A stretch of 64,000 nt of DNA from Eublepharis macularius (GCF_028583425.1 NC_072800.1:94519001-94583000), one strand, 5' to 3'. Shown: positions 1 to 12,053, counted from the first letter of the stretch. The notes: generated by a model from the letters alone, not told the origin. A program made the numbers and translations.

Positions 1-2975
1 CTGCTTGGCGGTGGCTTCGCAGCGTTTCCTCCAGAGTGGGGCAGGGTTTGGAGGGGGGATAGAATGTTACCTCAGAAAGGGGTGCAGGGAGAGAGCCTGT
101 CTGCCGCTGAAGGTCATGTGGACTCGGGCACTGGAGAGCAATTCTGGAAGTTCTAAAAGGCATCTAGAGATCTCTGGGAATCGGTAGGAGTGATCTGCTT
201 CTGGTGTGGAGTGTCCGGTGGTGCAGCTGTCGCTCCCCAGTGGCGCCCCGTGGCTGTGAGTTCCGGGGACATTTCCACTGCAGAGTAGTCAAGACGGATT
301 CCTGTGGGTCTGGAGATGGGGCACCCTTTCATCTCTCTGTAAACAACCATTTGTCCAAAAAAAACCCCTCACCCCACACTTTTATATTTTCTTGATTTTT
401 TGTTCAGTAGAAACTTGAAAATAAATTAGAAAATTGGGAAAAAGAGAGCGTTCTGTTGAGTGAAACATCTTTTTTTGGAGATAAAAACTTCTGAGTAAGT
501 TTGTGTGTGTTTTGTTGCATATAGGAATGGCAAGACGTTTTACTTAGTAAAGCTATTTGAAAAGTTCACCACTCAAGCATTTGTACAACATTTTTGAAGA
601 ATTACATGCTTTACATGGAATTTAAAAACAGAACTTTGTCTAGAGGCTCCCAATCTCCCAAGTAAAGTCAAGAGGAAAAGTAGAAAAGGAGAACCCCCTG
701 CTTGCTGGAAGCCTGCCGGATGGTGGCACCTCTACTGCTTGCTCCTCCCATTCTGGAGAAGTTGTTGGTATGGGCACAACTGAGCCGTGTCTTTTCCTGA
801 CTCTCTCTGGGTTATGTTGGGGAAAGGTCTGCAAGACTGTGGGGTTTCCCTTGACTCCACTTGCTTTGAAATGGGAGTGGAAAGCTCCCCTCTGCGACAA
901 ACCACACAGGCTGATCTTGGGCCAGTTACTCGTAGCCTAACTTACCTCACCAGCTCGTTGTCAGGATGATGTGCAGGGCAGAACCCGCACGAGTGTCCTC
1001 CTGAGCTTTTTGGAGGAAGGGTGGGGATAAGCATGTATGTCGAGGTGGAGGGCAGAGGTCATGACGCCCAGTTCTAAGGCACTGCGTTTTTAAATAGATA
1101 GGATCTTCTTCGTTAATTCAGCATGGCGAGGTTTTTCTCTTGAATCGTTCCCAGGCCTCTGTTGAGTGCAGTGTCCAGTCTGGCCTCCGGCTATCACAGC
1201 TGGAGACCCAGCCTACCCCCGCCCAAGGGCCTGGGCTTCAAAGGCCCCATCAGGAAGATACACTGGATTCTCCCTGTCCCCTCTTTGCAGGGGCGTTTTT
1301 CTGTCTCCTGCAACATGGATGCTGTGAGGGATACTTTGAAGCCAGGGAAGTGATTGGAACAGGGTCCCTGTGCCCTGGTCCATCCTTGGCTAGCCTTCAG
1401 CAAGTGGGTCTCCTGGCCTCTGTGTGAGGGGGAAAACGAGGCCGGGGTTCTTGCGCTGCTTCCCGAAGAGTCTGAACGTGGCAGGTCAGGCCCACTGTGC
1501 TAACAGAGATGCTTTCCTCTGGCCAGAGGGCCTTCAGCTGGCACTCCGGGCCCTTTTGCCAGTGGTGGAACCTCTTGTGTAAGTGGGGTGTGCCTCATGC
1601 CAGCGAAGAGCATCCATTAGTGGAACAGTCCCGTGGCATCCATCTGTCCCAACAGCTTGTCCATGCTGCTAAACGAACTGCTAGCACGGATGCGGCGAGA
1701 GCTTTTTCTTCCCCTGCCTGCCCGCCCGCCCACATGCTTTGCTAGCCTTTTTCTTGGTTGGGGGTCTTTGTCCACCAAGATCCAGCGGTTTGGGTCCATG
1801 CCATGGTGGTGGCTGGTCCCTTCCTATGTCCTGTTCCCGAGTAGACCATTTGCAGGCACAACTGAGGCATAAAATCCAAACAGCCTCTCCCGGGCTCCCT
1901 TCACACTTGTGCCCTTCATTCCAGTGGGCTTCTGTGGGTCGTTTTCTGTTCAGGGTCTCCCAAGGCTTGGCTGTGCCCGACTCCCTCCTGCTCTGCCCCC
2001 TTCAGTCTGCTGTCCTGTGTCAGTATTTCCTTCTGTGCAGATTAAGTGTTGCTGTGGCAAAAAGGGTTCTGTGTAGAGCACTGGACAAGCATGCCTGGGA
2101 GCAATTGTGAACACTCATCTGGATGTCATTGAATGCACACAAGCCTTTGTTAGGGGGAGGCTGCCTGTCAACTCATATTCTTGAGAAAGACCTTGTGATA
2201 AAGAAGTGTGTAGTGTAGCCACTAAAAAGTGGAACTGGAGAATCTTTGCTTTCATCTTGAAAAGAGAAAAGTATTCTAGTTCTCATGAGTGAAACGAAGG
2301 CCGGAAATAAGTAGGATCACCTGGGGAATGAACTCAGCATTCTTCTGTGGAAGAGGAGTGGAGCTTTAATGTCGTCCTGGCCTGCCTTCTCTCTCTCTCC
2401 CCCTCCCTCCCTCCTCTGGCTACTTTATCCAGTCTCTGCCATGTGAACTCTTGCCATCAAAAGTCCAATATTTTCCTGAACTTTGAAAGCAAAAACCGCA
2501 CATCTACCTCCCTCTGTGTAGCAGATCCTGCATGCCTGCCTCTTCCACTTTGAAAGAGAAAGGTGTATTTCGCACACAGCAGATGGAAGTTCTGGGCTTG
2601 GAATAGCAGGTGCAACCTGGTGTGGCTTTCAGCAACATTTTTGTGTTGCTTTGTGCTCTCCTAATAATAGAATTCTTCCCTACTAATTCTGTTTTTTTAA
2701 AACTGGTTCGGTGTGTGTCTCATAAATAGAGTGAAAGTGGCACACACTGAACCAGCTTTTTTAAGATCGTGGGAGAATGTTTTCCCATCATTGAGGTTGG
2801 AGAAGTTCATTTAATCCACAGGAGCTCTGTTCTTCTGTATAACCGAGTGTCATCTGCAGATTGGGCAGCCTCACTGTTGACTCCAGGGAATAGATGTGTG
2901 AGCTGCACACGTTGGCTTAAGTGTAGCTTTAGTGATCTCCTACACAATAATGGTCCCCAATCTGTTTCTTCATAG
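1..2975. other. Presumed intronic or intergenic sequence upstream of zinc-finger exons
   Basis: No KRAB, DUF3669 or finger coding sequence is visible on either strand. A short tRNA-SINE-like piece lies near 900-1000, and pyrimidine-rich tracts near 2390-2420. It is probably intron of the zinc-finger gene that ends at 4849, since that gene's KRAB exons are not in the window. Short open frames here show no recognisable protein. Confidence 0.4.
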
Positions 2976-3077
2976 ACGGTGGCCTTCCCAACCCTCACTT
3001 TCTGCCCTTGGATAAGATGCATTTCAGGGGTGAGGGAGACTCTTCAGAGAGGCAGATCCTTGAGAAGCCAAGCACAG
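2976..3077 (+). CDS. Candidate linker exon of the left zinc-finger gene
   Basis: A pyrimidine-rich acceptor (ending cttcatag) opens a 102-nt segment that closes at a strong donor (cacag/gtgagt). It is open in phase 1 to phase 1, as are the linker exons of the two other KRAB genes here (99-129 nt). Joined to the finger exon at 3849 the frame is kept. The peptide starts GGLPNPHFLPLDK and ends ERQILEKPSTG. It resembles no linker I can name, so the support is splice signals, phase and size only. Confidence 0.45.
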
Positions 3078-3848
3078 GTGAGTCATCCCGGCCCAGTCGA
3101 GCAGAGGTCAGCTGGCTTTCCCTCTCCAAATGCAAGGAACAGCTTGGATCTGCCCAAAGATTTGTGCCAGACTAGGAGGGAGGGAAGGTACAAGGAAAAT
3201 GTGTTGCATATCCTGAGGTCTAGGCATCTGTTCTATGACAACTGAGCACAAATTGCTAAGAGATGCCACCTAATGGGGAATCAGGCAATACGGGAGAGTC
3301 ATTTTAGAAGTCAAGTTCCTAGGCCTCATGGCTGCCGTGAAAAATCCTTTGGAAGCCATAACACTGGAGGTAGAATATTTGCAGCTGCTGGCATTGGATC
3401 AGTCGGCATCTTGGGAATTTAATGGTGAGGGGGAATCCATTTTCTAGAGCTTCTAGGTAAGGTGGTGAGCTTGACAATATGTTGGCGAGTCCTGAGGAAC
3501 AAACAGAAGTCAGAGCTCGTGGGGGGGGGGGGGTCCACCCTGCAAGCCTCCGATTTTGTAACCCGAACGGGGGCTACAGGTTGATTTGTCTGGTTTTCAG
3601 TGCTGGGGGGTGGATCTATGCCAATCTCAGCTGGGGGAGTCGAGTCTCACAGTAAGGGTGTTGAGGCCTGCTTGTTGCTGTGGTTGGTGAGGATCATTCA
3701 TCTCTGGAGCTTGTGTTAGGGTTCCTTTGGATGTTCCATGTCGAGCAGGGCTATATAGGAAAGCGAGAGCCACCTGCGCTGCATCTACCTGTATGGTGGG
3801 GGCCAAGGTGGTCTGACTGCGGATTCTCGTGTCCCTTTTTCCCCTTAG

Positions 3849-4849
3849 CCCTCCCAACGGACAGAGAACTTGCAATCAAAACTGAGCAAGAGGGGGAGCC
3901 GGAAACCTTTGAGCCATGGATGTTAGTAGGAATGTCCGGCACGAGCGACTTCCAGGGCACGGATGCCCCAGGTGAATCTTCCCTTGGCTCCAAGACGTGG
4001 CCAGGGGGCCCTGCAGGAGAGCAAAGAGGTTTCAGCCCCAGCAAAGCCAGCATGGAGGAGTGGCAGGAGCCTGGGGAGGCGAGGCCATATGCCTGCCCAG
4101 ATTGTGGGAAGAGCTTCCAGTTCCAAATTGGCCTCCTGAACCATCAGCGGAGCCACGGCAGCCTTCCAGCCCAAGGATACTGCTGCATGTCTTTGGCCCA
4201 GGGCACCAAGAGCCCCACCACACGTGGGCCCAGTTCCCCACCAGAGGAAGGGAAGGGGACACTCCCTCCTGGCCCAAGGGATGAGAATGTACGGTCTCAC
4301 CCCTGGTGCCAGCAGCGTTTCCGGCTCCAAGTCAACCTGCTGACCCACCAGAGCCCCCACCTGGAGGCCACAGTAGAGCTTGGCAGCAAGGGGCAGCTGG
4401 CTTGCAGGTTTTGCCCCCAGCGCTTCAGCCGCTCTGACCATTTGCTGCGCCACCAGCTGAGCCACACGGGCACCCGGCCCCATCAGTGCCCAGCTTGCGA
4501 GAAGAGCTTCACGGACAAGAGCAAGCTGACGAACCACTATCGTACCCACACGGGTGAGCGCCCCTTCCGCTGCGCTGCCTGCGGCAAGCACTTCATCCGT
4601 CGGCACCACCTTGCTAAGCACCAGCGGACCCATACGCGGGAGAGGCCCCACCAGTGCCCCATCTGCCTGAAGGGCTTCATGCAGAAGCACCATCTCAAGA
4701 AGCACATCCGCACCCACGCAGGGGAGAAGCCCCACCGGTGCAGTTGGTGCCCCAAGGCCTTCTCCTGTCGGCAGCTGCTCCTGCAGCACTGCTGTGCTTC
4801 TGCAAAGGGGGAAATGGAACCGGCTTTGGATGCTGGTTCTGCCTGCTGA
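3849..4849 (+). CDS. C2H2 zinc-finger protein, terminal exon (5' part outside window)
   Basis: This is the last exon of a KRAB-cluster zinc-finger gene, probably a sequence-specific nuclear DNA-binding regulator. The acceptor is ccccttag at 3841-3848, entering in phase 1; the stop is TGA at 4847-4849. The peptide begins LPTDRELAIKTEQEGEPE, where IKTE is a sumoylation-type motif like those in the neighbouring genes. Fingers in order: one isolated finger (YACPDCGKSF), a second that has lost its first cysteine (SHPWCQQRF), then four well-formed fingers in tandem (LACRFC, CPACEKSF, RCAACGKHF, CPICLKGF) with TGERP-like linkers, and a last degenerate one (RCSWCPKAF) lacking the normal second histidine. 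The [14 protein letters not shown] helix is nearly identical to one in the gene at 33-42 kb, which suggests paralogy by cluster duplication. KRAB/DUF3669 exons are expected to the left. I cannot assign a single mammalian orthologue. Confidence 0.9.
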
Positions 4850-5707
4850 GGGAGCCTTGCCCTGCCCTCTAAAAATGCTGCTCTACCTCCTTACCACTTG
4901 TGGACCATTTAATCTAAAGTGACACCTGAAGCGCAGCTCGAACCCTGGAAGCACCCGAGGATCTATCTCCGTAGCGAACTCCTTGTTTAACTTGCAGAAG
5001 AGCTGAAGTTCTGCAGCGGAAGGTGCCACAGGCAGTGGTCCTCTAAAGGCAGGCAGAGCGTCCAGCTCCTCTGCTGGCTCAGCAGGATGAATTATGCTAG
5101 TGGTGAACTGTAGATCGATTAACACTGGAACACAGAACAGGCAAGACTTTCATCCCCAGGCCTCCCTTTAAACACTGCAGCAGTAGAAAAAGCCTTCTAA
5201 ATGGTGCTTTTGATATGTGTTGAAGAAAAATGTTGTAAATGAATGTAAATATTCCGAGGCCAGAGCGGTTGCCACTGACTTCTGTGTGTGTTTTTCGATG
5301 TTCTTAAGGAGAATGTGGCCTGGGATTACTAAATAGTTTAGGGGCTGATGGGGTGGTAGTTAATGGGGGGACCTTAAATTAGGCAGGGGATCTGAAATCT
5401 TTTTCTCTCCTGGATTTAAAATTAATGGATATGCCAGAGATGTTTTCTTGCTTTGATATTGGAGGGCCAGAGAATGTGGGTTTTGTTGTGCCTCCAGCAG
5501 TCTGGTGCTGTGCATCTCTCCCCAGAAGTTAGCCCCCCTGTGTAATGGGGCTGAGTTCCTAGCAAGCATGCTTAGGTTTGCAGATCTACAACCAGAAGGT
5601 TTATCTAACCTGAAGGTGTGGATGAGAGCTGGAGCTCAGGAGAGCCCACTTAAGCGATCCAGTTAGAATCAAGACCTGCCAGGCAGGCCTTCCTCCACAT
5701 TGTGTCT
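4850..5707 (+). other. Probable 3' UTR of the left zinc-finger gene
   Basis: Unique-looking, moderately AT-rich sequence directly after the stop codon, without a recognised repeat. I see no canonical AATAAA on + before 6 kb, so the true 3' end is not placed. Confidence 0.35.
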
Positions 5708-6032
5708 TCTACAGGCGCCATGCTGCATCAGACCAGAGTGGGTCCATCTGGTCTGGCCTCGTGTCTCACAAAGTGGCTGACCAGTTACTCTGAAGGGCCA
5801 ATAACAAGCCATAGAGGCTGAGGTGTTGCTTCCTGGCACTGGGATCCAGCGGTTCACTGCCTCTGGGTGTGAAGATTTGCTTAGTTGATGGGCCTCTCCT
5901 CCTCCGTGGATCTGTCTGAGCCTCTTTGAAAGCCACCTATGCTACCCCTCTTCTGGCAGTGAATTCCGCAATTTAATTATGCGTTGAGTAGAGCCGTGCT
6001 TTTTTGGGTCCACCCTGAATCGATTGCCCATG
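5708..6032 (-). repeat. CR1-like LINE 3' end fragment
   Basis: Reads in reverse as the 3' part of a squamate CR1. It is alignable by eye to 57270-57775: both contain gcagtgaattcc, a gttgag(c/t)a block and the line (gcatcagaccag / ggatcagaccag). It ends where an L1 copy is inserted at 6045. Confidence 0.5.
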
Positions 6033-6044
6033 AGCTTGGATGTT

Positions 6045-6632
6045 TTTTTTTCTCTCTCTTTTTTTTTTTAATAAGTAATTTTTTTAATTAAGCTTTATAA
6101 CATACAACAAATAGAAATCAACGATGAACATCAACTGTAACGCAACAACTAATCAACAATAGTTTACAAGTTTTGAAGAATATGAACATTACAATAACTT
6201 TTAAACAAAGCATACATAATATTACCAAATATCAGAAAACTGAGTCAACGTCTGAGCAATTCTTATTTTGGGATGTAAATCATGCATGTCTATAAATTCA
6301 AGAAAAGGGAACCATTTGTCATAGAAATTAGACCTGGCAGGAAAGCGTTCAGCATTGAGGATACTGTCATCAATTTTATCCAGGATGAAATGGTCCCATA
6401 TCTTAGAGAGCCACATCTCTTTAGTTGGCACTTTCTTTAGTTTCCAGACTGAAGCTGTCGCTGATTTCGCTGCAACTAAAAAAATTGCTATAAGATTCCT
6501 GATAGCTTTTGGGATCTGCGGAATATTCCATGGGTCTAGAAATATAATTGAAGGCGATAATGGAATATCGTAACTCGTAATCTGTTTTATTACTTCCAAT
6601 ATTTCTTTCCAAAATGTGGCTATCCGTGGACA
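6045..6632 (-). mobile_element. 5'-truncated L1 LINE, ORF2 C-terminus
   Basis: The minus strand encodes the C-terminal end of an L1 ORF2 (motif MWLSKIWDHFILDKIDD, then FYDKWFPFLEFI, the usual W-K-W-PFL pattern). The poly-T tract at the left is the reversed poly-A tail. The copy lies between direct repeats agcttggatgtt at 6033-6044 and 6633-6644, a typical 12-bp L1 target duplication. Only the 3' end of the element is present, as in most L1 insertions, and it separates two CR1 fragments. Confidence 0.8.
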
Positions 6633-6639
6633 AGCTTGG

Positions 6640-7275
6640 ATGTTGACAAGCTGGAACGTGTCCAGAGGAGGGCAACGAAGATGGTGAGGGGTCTGGAGAC
6701 CAAGTCCTGTGAGGAAAGGATGAAGGAGCTGGATATGTTTAGCCTGGAGAGGAGGTGATAGGGATAGCATTTGAAGGGCTGTCAGATGGAGGATGGAGCA
6801 GAGTTGTTTTCTGTTGCCCCAGTGGGCTGGTCCAGAAACAAAGGGTTAAAATGGAAGGGAAAGAGTTTTCAGCTAAACATTAGGAAGAGCTTCCTGACCA
6901 TTGGAGCGGTTCCTCGGTGGGACGGGCTTCCTTGGGGGGTGGGGGGTGCTCCTTCCTTGGAGGTATTTAAAAAGAGGCCAAATGGTCACCTGACAGCTAT
7001 GATGATTCTCTGACTTAATATGAATGTACGCAGATCGAGAGGGGGGGGGGCGTGCCTGAAGGGACGAGCCAGTGCTTGGCTCTCGTGGGCCGTTTCTCAC
7101 ATGTCCAGGGTAACGCTGTTCGCCACTTGGAGGTCAGGACTTTTCCTCCAGGCCAGATTGTCCAGGGGGTCTTGCTGACATAGAGCAGGGGTCACTGAGG
7201 CAGGTGAGCGGGGAGACAGCATTGTGCAAGGGGCTGGACTAGATGGCCACTGGTGTACCTTCCAGCTTAGTGTTT
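6640..7275 (+). mobile_element. CR1-like LINE 3' fragment
   Basis: The text from 6645 (gtccagaggagggcaacgaa) through the lines aggaagagcttcctgacc and gggctggactagatggcc is the characteristic CR1 C-terminal/3' UTR order. It is decayed and carries no long open frame. The target duplication of the L1 at 6045 overlaps its 5' edge. Confidence 0.65.
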
Positions 7276-8640
7276 CACTTAGTGCCGTGGCGTGGTACGG
7301 GAGAGGGAGGGGAAAGCTTCCTTTATTCACTGTGAGCATAATTTTATAAGCCTCCGTCTTGTGCCCTTGCGTGTGTTCCCTCCCCCGCCCCCATAGCTGC
7401 CTTCCCCCCAGAATAAATAGCTCCGGAGTGTTGAGCCCTTTCCTCATGAAGAAGGTGCTCCAACCCCAGCCCTCTTGGTTTCGTTGCTTTGGCTGCCTCT
7501 GGTGTGAAGCAGGGGACGGGAGGGACAAGCATTGTAGCTGACTGCTGTATATAATCCATTGCTGGGTTTCTTCCCTCCCTCAAATGGGGCTAGAACTCTC
7601 TCTCCCTGGCTGCAGTGTGGCAGCTCAGTCACTCTCCATGTTTTTTTATTATTCGAATGTGGCATGTTCTTTTTGCCAAAAAGGGTCTTTGCAGTGTGAT
7701 CCAAGGCTGATACTCATCTCTGCATGTGTTGTGGAGGGCTGGGTGTTCTGATTGACTTTAGTCCCTTTTTAATATTTTCTAAGTAGTTATGGCATTGCAG
7801 ATTGTTTGGAAAAGACAAAAGCGCTGGAAATGTGTGGAGGATGGAGATGAAGGTGATCTGCATATTTTAGGTTGTCTTTCCCGCCTCCCCCCTTATTCCA
7901 CCCTGCTCCCTTATCCCTTCCCTCCGACTTTGGGAAGGGGAAAAGTGCTCTGCCTCCCTCCCCCTTTCTGGCTGTCAGAGGTTGACCACCTTTCTGGATG
8001 CTTGCTGTAGGTCAGAGTAGTGGCTGAAATAAGCAGTGGTTATGCCGACAGAAGGCTTTGCCTGCAAGTGTCAGTGACTGGAGTTGGGCTTTGCAGCTCG
8101 TTGGCAACGCCCAGCTTCCCTGCGGCATGTGGCTTTAGTGCAAGGAGCATGTCCTGTGTTGCATCGAACGCTGCAGCCTGGCTGCCACTCAGACTGCAAA
8201 AGGCAAGTCAGATGGTTGCTGGAGAAAGAGGCAGCTGTGGGGGGACTCTTGGAGGGAGCTGGTACAGCATCACAAGCAAGCCCGCTTCTCTTCAGGCACG
8301 CACGCACGGATGGATGGGCGTTCAGAGACTTGGGTGGTGCACATTTGGGATCTCGCCCTGTGGCCAATACAGAGCAGCTATTGGGCATGAACAGGCATGG
8401 TTGGTACGGCTGGGCTGAGCCCAAAAGCAGGGAAGCGTGTTTGGGAGGCTGGGTTTCCTTGATGTTGAGCAGCGCTGGGCCGTGGCCCCCTCCCCTGTTT
8501 CGTTTGGGTCATATGAGAAGCTGGCAGGGGCTCTTAAAACAACAACTGGCAGTGCCAGGCCGTGGGGTGGGTCTTCGGGAAGGCCCTGCAAGCTACTGCT
8601 TGGGTGTGGCGCAGCGAGAAGGGCTCTTGGCCTGGTTCCC
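7276..8640. other. Gene-free stretch
   Basis: Nothing with recognisable homology. It contains AATAAA on + at 7411-7416 (gaataaatag), a weak candidate for a distal poly-A signal of the left zinc-finger gene. The open frames at 8084-8761 overlap each other in several frames and resemble no family known to me. Confidence 0.3.
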
Positions 8641-9660
8641 GTGGGGCAGGCTGCTTAAAGGGTCGGCGGCAGCAAGGCGGCCCTTGAATCGAAGCGTTCC
8701 GAAGGCCTCGGCTAAAAGCTTCCGCCCTCTGCTTGCTCAGTTCACGAGTGTCACCAATTGAGAGACACTGAAATAGAGGCCGCCTTTCCTACACGCATCT
8801 GACCAAGGGCCTGAGGCGCGCCCCCGTGGCGGCGCGGATTGAGGGGGGCGGGCGCCTCGGGGCGCGTGCACGCACGCCGGGGCAGAAGCGCTGGCTGCCT
8901 TGCGGGGCGGCTTTGCGGCGAGGAAAGCGATGGCCCGGCGACGCCTCTTGTTCCTGGCCGCGCTTCTGCCGCCGGGGCCGGGGCCTGGCCGTGCACGGGC
9001 TGTCCCGGAGGACCGGAACCTTCCGGCTCCTCTTCAGGGCTGCCGGGACTCTTCTCTGCTGCCCGACCCCTCCAAGCCCCCGCCGCCGCGTCCTGACAGT
9101 CTGCGGAGCATCTCTGCGTGCGAGTTTGGAAGCGGAGGAGGCGGCGGCGGCTGGGAGAGGCAGCCCTTCCCGCCCGTGCGGGTGAGAAGCGGGGGGCTGC
9201 TTCGCTCCCGCGGGGAGGAGGGAGCGGAGCCCCAACGGTGGCCTCGGGCTGAATCAACAGCCCCCCCCCCCCCGGCCCCTTTGAAGCAGGCGCTGGAGAG
9301 GAAGGCGCCCGCTCCAAGCGGCAAGCCCTCGGTCCAGGGGGAGGCGAAAGCGCCCGCCCAGGCGCCTCCCCGAGGGCTGCAGTCTCTGCCACCCTCGCCG
9401 GGACAAGGGGGGCAGCGGCTGAGCAGAAGGGGGCGGGCTGTGAGAGCCAGCGGGCCGTGCTCGGGAGCCGGGCTGGGGAGACAGAGCTACTCCCGAGGAG
9501 GCTGGAGCGCGAAGAACCTGCGGCAGAGCAAGCGCGTTGGCCCCTGAGACCGCCCCCCCCCCCACACCAAAGCTACGGGCATCGCGGCAGCGCACGTCAC
9601 GGGGCGGGGCTTTCTGGTCCCTCCTCCTCCCTTTGATGCTTTCCCTTCCCCTCGCGAGGT
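8640..9660. promoter_or_regulatory. CpG island without an assigned gene
   Basis: About 1 kb of very GC- and CpG-rich sequence with G/C runs, like the islands that mark the starts of the other genes here. The nearest genes both end towards it (left gene + stop at 4849; minus-strand gene stop at 14316), so it is not the promoter of either. It suggests a further short or non-coding transcript. Confidence 0.6.
8930..9547 (+). CDS. Hypothetical ORF in CpG island, signal-peptide-like start
   Basis: The open frame of 205 codons starts MARRRLLFLAALL, a basic then hydrophobic N-terminus followed by small residues (GRARA), as in a secretory signal. The rest is Pro/Arg/Gly-rich with no domain I recognise. 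A possible donor (cg/ggtgag) lies near 9181, so the true coding part may be only a first exon of about 84 residues. High GC content makes long frames common by chance, and the opposite strand is open too, so this is only a candidate. Confidence 0.2.
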   Translation: MARRRLLFLAALLPPGPGPGRARAVPEDRNLPAPLQGCRDSSLLPDPSKPPPPRPDSLRSISACEFGSGGGGGGWERQPFPPVRVRSGGLLRSRGEEGAEPQRWPRAESTAPPPPAPLKQALERKAPAPSGKPSVQGEAKAPAQAPPRGLQSLPPSPGQGGQRLSRRGRAVRASGPCSGAGLGRQSYSRGGWSAKNLRQSKRVGP

Positions 9661-9864
9661 GCCGGTCGCCTGGCAGAATCGGGAGGCCCGACTGGGCGGC
9701 CCAGCGGCTGAGGCGGGGTTGCCTGTGGGCTGCTTCCAGCAAAGCAGGCGCAGCCTCTTAACTGGCGTCCCTTTTGGCCACTGTAAAGCTAGGGCCACCA
9801 AAAGCCTACGGGTGCCTGACTTGGACGTCGGTTCCAGATGGTGAGCCTGAAGTGCTTATTCATG

Positions 9865-10335
9865 CAACATACAAGCCTGTGGGATTCATTGCCACTGGAT
9901 GGTGCGATGGGCATGATGCTCTTGAGCATAAATGGCTTTAAGAACAGGCTAGACCAGCGGTTATAGTTACACCAGCGGTCCTCACTGTGGCTTGCAGAGC
10001 CACATGATCAAATACCCTAAGCCAAGAGTGCCACATGCCTACTGTGTGCCCTGTGCACCACCCCACCAAACCCACATAATAATGTAACTATTCAAAATAT
10101 AGCCATAACCTTGGCTGCATCTTCCAGGCCCTCTACCTCCATCCTTCACCCAGGGTCTGCAGCTCATCCCTCCCGCAATCCTGCCAGCAGTTGCTGTCTC
10201 AAAGTGGGAACCACCTTACAACCACGAGCCATGGCTATGGCCTTGCCTGCTTTCCTTGAACATGGGGCAGGGGCCATATTGGAGACTGGTGCACAGAAGA
10301 GCCACAGGTGGCTCTTGAGCCATTGACTGTTACTG
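9865..10335. repeat. CR1 3' remnant followed by a DNA-transposon-like foldback
   Basis: 9865-9965 resembles the CR1 3' segment (ggattcattgccactggatg). From about 9964 the line accagcggtcctcactgtgg is answered near 10330 by an imperfect inverted copy (agccattgactgttactggt). Internal repeats of gagccaca are present. The family is not identified. Confidence 0.35.
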
Positions 10336-11223
10336 GTTTACGCCATACCTTTTACTTCTCCTTTATATTAGGTTTTAATTGTATTCATGATTTTCTGACG
10401 GTCGTAGGCTTTGAAAAAATACAGTTTTAAAAATGGATTAGGATGTCTCTCTGGGGAGTCTGATAGCTGGCCATCGAACTTCATATTTGTGGTTTTTAAT
10501 CCTGGATTCCGGGTGCAAAAAAAAAGAACGAGGCTCCGTTGCCCTGCCGGGATGAGCTGAGTTCCAAGTTCTGAGCTCCAGTGGGTTGCTGAGCCTCAGT
10601 TTCCGGGTGTTGCTCTGTGATGCAACTGCTTCCTGCCTGTGGCCCTTTGCAGTATGGGCAGGTGGATGGGAAGCTGCTGTCTTTGTTCGTGGGGGGGCGG
10701 GGCGGGGGATAGGCCTGATCATGTGAACCTTCCACCTGTTTCCTGCTGGTCATACAAGCATCAGGACTCTTTCCAGCGGCCAGGCTATGCCATTTCCCAG
10801 TCCCTGATCCTGCCCCGGACTGAGTGAGGGGAGGAGCTCTGTACAAAGGACCCTGGCTGCTTGTCGAGCCCAGCTGCAGACAGAAGGCTGAGACTGCAGT
10901 TAATACGTATTTTCAGTCCCTTGTGCAAAACCTTCCTGGTTTCAAAATTAACTCTGAAGTAACTCTCAGTAATGAATATTTGTATGTATCACTTGTTCAA
11001 GCAAATTGTTTAATAAGATTCCTCCCAACATCCCACCTCACACTGCTGTAACGTCAGCAAAGGTAATCCTAATCCATATTTAACAGGTTGTCATCTTTCA
11101 GCAAACAGCTTCATAGTACAATATAACAGAGACCACACATGTTCAGTCATTCAGTGGCTTAGTTTTTCCAACGTACAAACAATTCCTGTTAAGCACAACA
11201 CAAAACTAGATTCTGAACAGACA

Positions 11224-11229
11224 TTTATT
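11224..11229 (-). terminator. Candidate poly-A signal of the DUF3669-KRAB-integrase-like gene
   Basis: On the minus strand AATAAA is followed, about 25 nt on, by a GT-rich tract (TTTTGTGTTGTG), the normal arrangement for cleavage and polyadenylation. No better minus-strand AATAAA outside repeats lies between here and the stop at 14316, which would give a 3' UTR of about 3.1 kb. Confidence 0.4.
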
Positions 11230-11471
11230 CATTGTAGCAAGGCCAATTGTTGAGGCACCTGGAGGCACACAGCACAGTACACGAACTTTTTTGGCACTGT
11301 ATTGGGCAAAACCCCAAAGAGGCCGTTGTGAAGGATTCAAAAGGCTTTAAGAACACCCAGGATTCCTCACGTGAGGACAGAATGTAGCCTAAGGCTTCTA
11401 GTAACAGGAGAGAGCTGGATTTCTCAGTCTCACACGGGAAGCCATTTGAACTGCAACATCGCAAACCTTGG

Positions 11472-11473
<2 letters not shown>

Positions 11474-11520
<47 letters not shown>

Positions 11521-11521
11521 A
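11474..11521. repeat. (CT)n/(TA)n microsatellite
   Basis: An uninterrupted run of CT units passes directly into TA units. Confidence 0.95.
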
Positions 11522-12053
11522 AACATATGTTCCACTTTTCCCCCTTGAAATCAAAGGGGCTAACCAAATAATACAAATACAGTATCATCACTCAATTAAT
11601 ATTAAATATATAAAAAACCAAATAAATACTTCATTTATAAAATCAGAGTACACCTTGAAACCATCTATAAATCTAACTGGATCAAATTGCTAAAAGAACT
11701 AAGTAGGAAGGTTGTGCGAGACTCCCTGCCGGATGCTGGCAGACTTCATAAGAGAGGGGATTCCCCAATAACGGGGATACACAATGGAGGAAGCTCTGCT
11801 GTGCACCTAACTCTGTCTCGTAACACAGGTGTATGGAGCCCAACGCAGGGGTCATCGAGAGGCAGAAGGGCTCATCTGTTTGCTGCACAGGAAATAAGGG
11901 ACACCTTCACTCCAGTTACTGAACACACACAGTAGACCTAAAAGGGGGTTGACAACACTCTCAGTGGTGTCAAAAAGCACCCAGCCTCCTTTGGGTAAAT
12001 GGAAGGGGGCAGAGACTGCTCGAAAAGTTGATCCCCAAGGCAATGCCCTCATT

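Noticed and set aside
3923-4789. 288-codon frame opposite the left finger exon
   Set aside because: Antisense shadow of the finger-coding frame.
11687-11935. Peptide LLKELSRK shared with the integrase-like exon
   Set aside because: Eight residues only, no similarity on either side; chance match.
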